Below are positions 57,360 through 64,000 of a stretch of DNA of 64,000 nucleotides, one piece after another. The position numbers were made by a program, and so were the translations under genes. The DNA lies in NCBI GenBank assembly GCA_025024175.1, contig QCXZ01000041.1, positions 46,557,786-46,621,785 on the forward strand, in the 5' to 3' direction. Under the pieces are notes generated by a model that was given only the letters and a program-made list of their open reading frames with translations, was not told the DNA's origin and ran no database searches. Position 1 is the stretch's first letter. Each line of letters opens with the position of its first letter. Origin of the DNA: Rhyzopertha dominica. Taxonomy: Eukaryota > Arthropoda > Insecta > Coleoptera > Bostrichidae.

Positions 57360-57640
57360 ATAAACAAAAATATGTCGGCAAAATATGGGAATGGCTTGTT
57401 CCGGTAAAGCTGAACACGAAAGCGAGAGAGGTACAGGGCATCAGCGAAGAACGTCTCTCGGGACGTCTGAACCCCAAGGCCTTCAGAACCAGATTAGCTA
57501 AGTCGCCAAAATCTCCCGGTCTTTCACTCATCGAGCACATTTGGGGCATTATGGGAAAGAGATTACAAAATTTACTTCATTCTCAGCAGATTCTAGCGAA
57601 GCTTTATAAGAGAAATCGATCATTTAAATACATTGATGAA
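57360..57640 (+). pseudogene. Tc1-like transposase C-terminal relic
   Basis: KSPGLSLIEHIWGIMGKRLQ matches the last catalytic region of Tc1-type transposases (SPDL.PIEH.W). The Asp of SPDL is Gly here, and the frame upstream is broken. No inverted ends were found. Confidence 0.7.
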
Positions 57641-57769
57641 CAGAGGCATGAACGACTGCCTGTAGATCGTGAAGCCTCCACACATTACTGTTTATTGGCT
57701 AAGTTTTTACTGGTGGATTCTCGTCCATTATTTAGCAGTTTATTACTTTCTTTACTCCTATAAACGTGT

Positions 57770-58763
57770 AGCATAAAGTTTATTCAAATAAAACAGTTGC
57801 TATAATGGATGCTTTCATTTCAATCAGAGAATACTAACAAATACAGCTCACTAATGCATCCTGGTCTCCGTTCTAGAGCTGAAATAGTGTATTTCGAACG
57901 GTTACACAACGTGTAGAATAGAGAAAACTAAACTCCATGTTTCTTGTGATGCTTATCTCAAGTTAATAAACTCATACCGCAAATAACTGGGAAGCAATTG
58001 AGATCGATATCAAGATCTTGTACGTACATGTGTTCTACATCTCATAATTAAATCTGTTGTAATGCGTTATTTATTGCTGTCATTTTAACACGTCTAACTC
58101 AATACTACAAAATTACCGCCAGATNGCATCGAAAGCGCCATAATTACGAGCATTGTATTCCATTTANAANGANGGAAATGGTACAGGGACGGTAATTCTA
58201 TTATAAAATTTCGGTGGTCACTCTTTCTCTGTCTAATTTCGCAATCATAATTCCGTTATGATTTACACCTGTTCGCTGTATAAACAACTGCTGTGTAATG
58301 GTACAATTAAGCAACAGTTCTCAAAATTATCGTTACCTGAACTGGGCGTTAGATTGCTAATCTTAACTGATTAGTTTATAGCTCGTTTTAGTCAGCGTTC
58401 CGAGAAAGTGGTATGGTAATGGCTCTGGAATTTTAGAAGATTATAGACAGTTTAGAAATCCACTGTTCGTATTGTTTTAGATTTCAAGAGGAACAATTTT
58501 CTCTACTTCTCGGGGGCAGGTTTTAAATATGGCAATTTTGAAATGATTTTACATTAGAAATTTTGCCTTGGAATTAATGAACTCTCGATTCCATATGTTG
58601 TACACCTGCTGCTACAACCTTGTTTTTACGTCGCCATTCAGTGGTTTGAAGATCATTCATCCAAGTTGTGAAATCGGATTATTAACTATAATAGATGCGT
58701 TTTCGCTGCCTTCCTTGTCAAGGCAACTGTTAGAAATCAAATCATTTCGAGTGGATATCGTGA
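57770..58763. other. 5' flanking region, nothing recognised
   Basis: AT-rich, with N bases at 58126-58173 and an unassigned 99-codon frame from 58568 that runs into the next element. Confidence 0.45.
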
Positions 58764-58771
58764 TCCACAGC

Positions 58772-60740
58772 CATGGGCGTACCGAATGGGGGGCAAGGGG
58801 GGGGGGCAGCTGCCCCCCCCCTGACTTCCAACTCCGGGCTCTTTCCACCTTCCGTACATTTAGCTGATTAATTACGTATTTACGAAATTATTAATGAAGT
58901 AAAATTTATAGATAAGCGTATTTCACAATTTTCATCCAGGACTCGTATTTGACCTATGCAAATGACATTCAATAAGTCGTTGTCAAACGGTTTCGAAGCT
59001 TATTTTGGTCAGGAGTCATAATACGATTTCTACTTTGCTCAGCTCTTTTAATATGTTTTCTTATAGGGATTGTTCAACTATGCATCATTCTGTTATATGG
59101 AATACACAGAATCGGCCACATATTTGTATTTGGCGGTAACTCCAATCTTCTTAGTTCCAAAATTTCAAAATTAATACAGAGAAACAAAAAATTCAAAAAT
59201 ATCGGTTATTTCGAGCAAAAGTCCATCCGAACTGAGAGTTACGAAAGTCTATTTAACGCGTGTTTTAGAAATCCAGTAGTATTATAATAACGAATTAAAA
59301 CCCGGTGTGCTGTTAAAATGCCAGTATACAAAAGACTTTTCGAAAACGGATTAAATATATTTCAGTTTATTTAAATGAGGCTTAATTTGGTTAAAATATT
59401 AAGTGCTGGGTTAATTTTTGGAAGCAGTGCACTGGCGGACTACGGCGGTTGGCTTAACTTAAAAAAATAATAGCTAAATGAAAAATGGGATAATCAAATA
59501 AACCCAAAGATGGTATATTCTGTACTGTGTTCATAACAAAGCATGTCTTGCATAATTTTATGCAACTATCTAATTCTGATTTTACAGAGTACCTACTCAT
59601 AATGTGTACAAAACCGTCGTCGAACATTGAGATGTAATATGCTATCATTTTACTGATGTGTTGCGGTGTTTGGTTATTATCTCGCATTTATATAATGGAC
59701 CCAACAGCACTATTTTCGATTTATGCCCTGGTCATTATTTTTGCCAAAGAGCAAAAAGAAGTACTCAAATTTGATCTATTTAAAATATCAGATCAATGCG
59801 ATCACGATTTTTAATCCAAAATTTGCTAATATCCAAGTTTAATGGAGTATTATCGAAGTGCTCATATTTAGTTTCAGATGACGATATTAGGCGCCTTAAG
59901 CACATAAACTATGCATTTATGATTAAAGTTAAAAACATAAATTACTTTTATGTCACATAAAAACTGCCGCAGAAGTAATAATCAAAGTATAACTTACATT
60001 GCCATCATAAGATTAATTGAACTTAAAGGAATACCTTGTTTGGCCAGCTGACGCATAATGCTAGCGCTTATAACTTGTATTTTTAAGTTCAACTAAGATT
60101 AGCTAAACCAGCAGCTTAATTCATTATAGTCTTAGGTACAGTTTCACGACCAAGTTGTTTCCTCATTCTCAGTTTTGATAAATTTTTTTATCTATACTAG
60201 CTACCTATTCACTCCTAACCTTCTAATGCGAAAAGTTTAAACTAAAAAGCGCATCGGTTAATTAATTATTTGATATTGGCAAATTCCAAATCATAGAACG
60301 TGGTTCTGTTAGTAGATGCTTAAGACGAAATATATATTTCTTTGGTAGTTCGTTTGACATTAGTATAGATTACATGGATCACAGATCTTTATTCTTCCAA
60401 ATAAAATGTATCTACTCATCTTTTGTTAAACGTGAAAGACATGCAACTGAATGCGCTAAATATCGCCCAACTGAGATCATCAATAATTGAATTGGGAATA
60501 AGGGAGCTTTTGAAGATCGGTATTTATAATAAACATAAAAAACTTAGGTCTTCACAGAAGATATTTTAAGTCACCTTGCAGAAAATCAACGAAGAAGGTT
60601 CATGAAATAGATACTTCGTTAATTACTTAGGTACATAATCCGATAAAGGCCCATTTTTATTTATGTTGAATTATTCAGTAAGGAAAATTCCTGCTTTGCC
60701 CCCCCTCCCCCCCTTAGACCAAAAGTTGGGTACGCCCATG
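58772..60740. mobile_element. hAT-like non-autonomous element, 1969 bp, 8-bp TSD
   Basis: Inverted ends CATGGGCGTACC (left) and GGTACGCCCATG (right) are followed inward by G-rich and C-rich runs. The exact duplication TCCACAGC flanks it (58764-58771 and 60741-60748). The ends resemble those of the MITE at 42364 (CATAGGCGTA) and fit hAT elements. No transposase can be read. Its middle (59415-60095) is the inverted partner of the repeat at 16815-17765. Confidence 0.82.
59415..60095 (-). repeat. Inverted partner of the 16815-17765 repeat
   Basis: This is the reverse complement of the 16.8-17.8 kb segment. Shared landmarks include CACTGGCGGACTACGG/CCGCCAGTGCA, TTATGCAACTATCTAATTCT and GGCCAGCTG next to CGCATAATGC. 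The divergence suggests two old copies of one element rather than a recent inversion. Confidence 0.65.
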
Positions 60741-60748
60741 TCCACAGC

Positions 60749-62409
60749 TACCACAAGAATTCTAAGAATGTAACCGAGTATTATTTTTGGTCGACTATTA
60801 TTATTATCTTATATTTAGCAACTGAGTACGTTACGTTTTTCCTTTTATTTATGGTACACAGTAGCGCTAAAGTTTTAAGGCCTGATTATGAAAAAACCAC
60901 GTGTATTAAATGGATTTTTTTGCTTTGAAAAATAAATGATAATAATATTATTCTCGCCAGCCACTACAATTGTAATAAAACAAAATTTGTGTACTATCCA
61001 TCTGAGCGAGAGGGAGCGTGACTCAGAAGGTAGCATCAAAATGACGCTACTTCTGCTCTTCCTCCCGGCCCCGGGATATATAAAGGAAGTAAATATTTAT
61101 GTACGTCAAGCTTAATTTACAAATATAGACTGCAAAATTAAAGAGGCAACAATAGAGGGTACGCAAGACACAAGGGACAATACAATGGTAAAAGGAATAT
61201 GACGCAAAAAATAAGACAGGGAAGAAGCGAAAAGACAGGAGAAAACAAAAACTTTTGGGATCATGACTAAAATTTGTTTGGATTTTATTAATGTAATCAT
61301 TGTAAGCCTGTGACATTTGTATTTTTAGTTTTAGTTTATTAAGCCTTTTTTGTTTATTTTGGCTCTATTACCTCTAAATATTATACACTTTTTTAAAAAA
61401 GTTAAAAGTTGATATATGATATTTTAAGCTGTTTAAGTTATTTTAATATTATTCCGCAAATTATACCAAAATCAAATTTTGCGGGATCTTCAATACCTTC
61501 AATATAAGTAAAAAAAATTAGTTGTAATCCCGAAAAATATTTAAAATATTACCACAGGCTCTTGAATTGGATGGATTAAAACAGATAAACCCTGCACTGC
61601 CCGTTACCATGGGTCCGTAACGAGTAAAACGGTACAACAGTCGATTAAAAGTCAGTACAATATCAATAAAATGAATCTTGTTCTGCCAATGCGGAACTCT
61701 ACGAAACAAAGCACGCCCAATAAAAGGAATTGCGTATCCATATCGGACGGCTACTCTCCAATTAGATGTCATTAAAGGAAACAAATGCCCGAGCACCATA
61801 TTCGCGGCAACCTTGATGGAACTCGACCACCATACTCGTCCTTGTTGCGAGAAATTGAGTTTGTTGCTCCTGTACCGTAATCATGTTATATGCACCTTAT
61901 AGCTCACGACCTTATTAACTTCAGGGCTGCTAATTGCACTAGCAAGCGTCGCTTTCTAGTTCGCTGGTACCGAAATGTTAAACATGTTTGATTAGCTCGA
62001 TAAACATTTGTATGGTCGATTAATTTTAGCTGCAGCTCTTGAGGGAGAATGACAGAGTGACTTTGTGTTTGTGAACAATTGCAAGCTTGTGTTTACGCGC
62101 GTTATTGTTCATTGTCCTAAAGCGAAAATAGAAAAAAGTTCAATGGTGTTATGGATTTTGCTATCAATGAGTAATTATGTTTGTAAAATTTAAAAATATC
62201 GCAGAAGTTATGTCGAAATCGAAATTATAATGATAACGCTCTTCCACTGGCACTGCATCTAAAGAAAACAAAACTTATGTCTTTGATGATGATAGTCTTC
62301 TAGATGTTAGAAAGCTGGTACATAGAGGTAAAAGGGGAAGGAGTAATATAAATATGGCGGAACCAGAATTGTAACAATTAACTATACCCATAAAAAACTA
62401 CAAACAACA
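60749..62409. other. 5' flanking region and Penelope leader, nothing else recognised
   Basis: AT-rich, with an unassigned 74-codon frame at 61678-61902. The last 300 or so bases may be the 5' leader of the Penelope element, but its start is not definable here. Confidence 0.4.
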
Positions 62410-64000
62410 CTGTGATAAACCTGTCAAAAAAAGAGTGTTTCAGATGCTGCTGTAAATATTTTAGCGAAGGGGATGAACTTTGCTGTAACGCCACGGACCA
62501 TTCCAAAAGTGGAGATAATGTCATCTGTGGAATCTTGTATAAGACTGCTTCCGAAAGATCAAGCGGGTAAGATTAGGATGGATGTATGCCACGCTATTAG
62601 AAATGCACGTACGCCCAAACCTAATGTGACATCTGAGGAAATGAAGGCTCTTAAGGGTTTGAATACAGATAAGTCCATTATAGTTACTAGAGCAGATAAA
62701 GGTTCAGCCACAGTAATTTTAGATAGAACAGATTACGAGAATAAAGTTAGAGAGTTGCTAGATGAGGAAACATATCAAAAATTATCCCGAGATCCTACCT
62801 CAAAAATTTCCAAAATTACCAATGATCTTATCAAAAGTTCAAATCTTTCGAATGCGGAGAAGTCTCTTTTAACTGTTTCCGATTGTAAGGTACTTAAATT
62901 GCATGGTTTGCCCAAAATCCACAAAACCAATGTCCCGTTAAGACCCATAGTCAATACGATTGGCAGTCGTTGTTACAGATAAGCAAAATTTTGTGCCAAC
63001 TATTTAAAACCTTATGTAGGAAATACCAGTAGTTTCATCAAAAATTCTTCAGACTTTATTGATATTATATAAGGTTTAAGTATTTCAGAAGGTGATATTT
63101 TGGTTAGTTTTGACGTGGTTTCTTTATTTACGAAAGTACCCATTCCTGAAACAATAGATATCATCAAATCCAAGCTTGATAGCGATCCCCTAGGTGACAC
63201 GATAGCCAGATTATCCGAACATTGTTTAAAATCTACTTATTTCTTATGGAACGATAATTTTTATGAACAAAAATCAGGTTGTGCAATGGGTTCACCTCTA
63301 AGTCCTGTAGTAGCTAATTTGTAGCGATAAACAGTTTTCAGTTTGAACCAAAATGTTGGTATAGGTATGTAGATTACACTTTTGTTATTTGGCCCCACGG
63401 TGTAGAAGAGTTGTGTAGGTTTCTAAATCATTTGAACAGTCAAAATCCCGACATAAAATTTACTATGGAATTAGAAAGCAATGGTAGTTTACCTTTCTTG
63501 GATGTCAAAATTTACAGAACAAACACTGGACAGTTAGGACACAAGGTTTACAGAAAACCAACACACACAGACAGATATTTACATGCCACATCTCACCACC
63601 CTCCTTCTCAAAAGAATAGTCTTATAAGGACGTTATTTGTTAGAGCACAAAAGATATCAGACGAAAGTTATGTACAAAAAGAAATATATCATCTTAAATC
63701 AGCGCTAGTGAGAAATGGTTATAGTAGTAAGTGCTCATCCAAATCAAGTAAATTCTCAGCCAGGACAAAGTAAATTGAAGTTGAGTTTGCCTTATGCACA
63801 AGGCCTTTCGGAAAAATTAAAGAGGATGCTTAGAAAACACGATATTTTAGTTGTTGATAGTACATATAACAATTTAGATAAAATTGTAAGTTCTACTAAA
63901 GATAAAGTACATTTAGAGAGTGAAGGTGTTTACAAAATTACTTGTTCTTGCGGCAAGTGTTACATAGGTCAAACTAAAAGAAAAGTAGGTACGCGTTTGA
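62410..64000 (+). pseudogene. Penelope-like element, RT and GIY-YIG start, runs off window
   Basis: The N-terminal region is present (NFAVTPRTIPKVEIMSSVES, SIIVTRADKGSATVILDRTD). RT motifs follow: KLHGLPKIHKTNVPLRPIVN, LVSFDVVSLFTKVPIPETID and CAMGSPLSPVVANL. A break and deletion follow near 63322. The catalytic YVDD box reads YVDY (in RYVDYTFVIW), so the second catalytic Asp is lost. The RT tail continues LPFLDVKIYRTNTGQ and HPPSQKNSLIRTLFVRAQ. After another frameshift the copy reaches GVYKITCSCGKCYIGQTKRK at the window edge. Further stops are at 62980 and near 63070. It is the same family as 18122-19801 and supplies the RT missing there. Confidence 0.87.

Noticed and set aside
1..64000. CRISPR arrays, tRNA or rRNA genes
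   Set aside because: The short tandem repeats (38 bp x 3, microsatellites) have no spacers, and no tRNA or rRNA sequence was recognised.

Overview
The window is AT-rich animal DNA, most likely from an insect with a large, transposon-rich genome. A beetle-like genome is my guess, at low confidence. It has spliced exons with GT-AG borders, very long introns, and mariner, hAT-like, Penelope-like, Jockey/CR1-like and RTE-like elements. I found no operons, bacterial genes, tRNA, rRNA or CRISPR array.

The one host gene I can support is on the minus strand. Four exons (53222-53480, 20414-20522, 11876-11900 and 1593-1730) join with compatible phases (0, 1, 2). They encode a first PDZ domain, a linker and the start of a second PDZ domain, with the layout of harmonin (USH1C; Drosophila CG5921 type). 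One exon is a 25-nt microexon, and the last exon is read in a frame other than its longest open frame. The introns are about 32.7, 8.5 and 10.1 kb. The gene continues past position 1. Whether 53222-53480 is the first coding exon is open.

Almost everything else is transposon sequence in the introns and 5' flank.
1-9 kb: last exon in the window, a foldback element split by a TTAA-flanked element, an unidentified decayed minus-strand coding region, a LINE endonuclease relic and a Penelope 3' scrap.
9-16.8 kb: AT-rich intron with the microexon.
16.8-24 kb: a segment duplicated in inverted form at 59.4-60.1 kb, an interspersed repeat, a head-to-head pair of Penelope copies, the second PDZ exon, a Jockey/CR1-type LINE, and a second interspersed repeat holding a small palindromic Penelope derivative.
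24-31 kb: decayed LINE pieces.
31-43 kb: a broken mariner, a Penelope RT scrap, an RTE-like LINE, an old mariner split by a LINE, and a hAT-like MITE.
43-50.8 kb: no recognisable gene.
50.8-53.5 kb: interspersed repeat, a second Penelope family split by a LINE, then the PDZ1 exon.
54-64 kb: GC-rich repeats, two OTU-like relics, an apparently intact mariner, a Tc1-like scrap, a 2-kb hAT-like element and the 5' two thirds of a Penelope element.

The transposons do not work together as a system; they record repeated nested insertion. The items most worth a second look are the microexon and NAGNAG acceptor in the harmonin-like gene, the palindromic Penelope insertion with a 13-bp target duplication, the hammerhead-like motifs in two Penelope families, the intact mariner, and the paired OTU-like relics.
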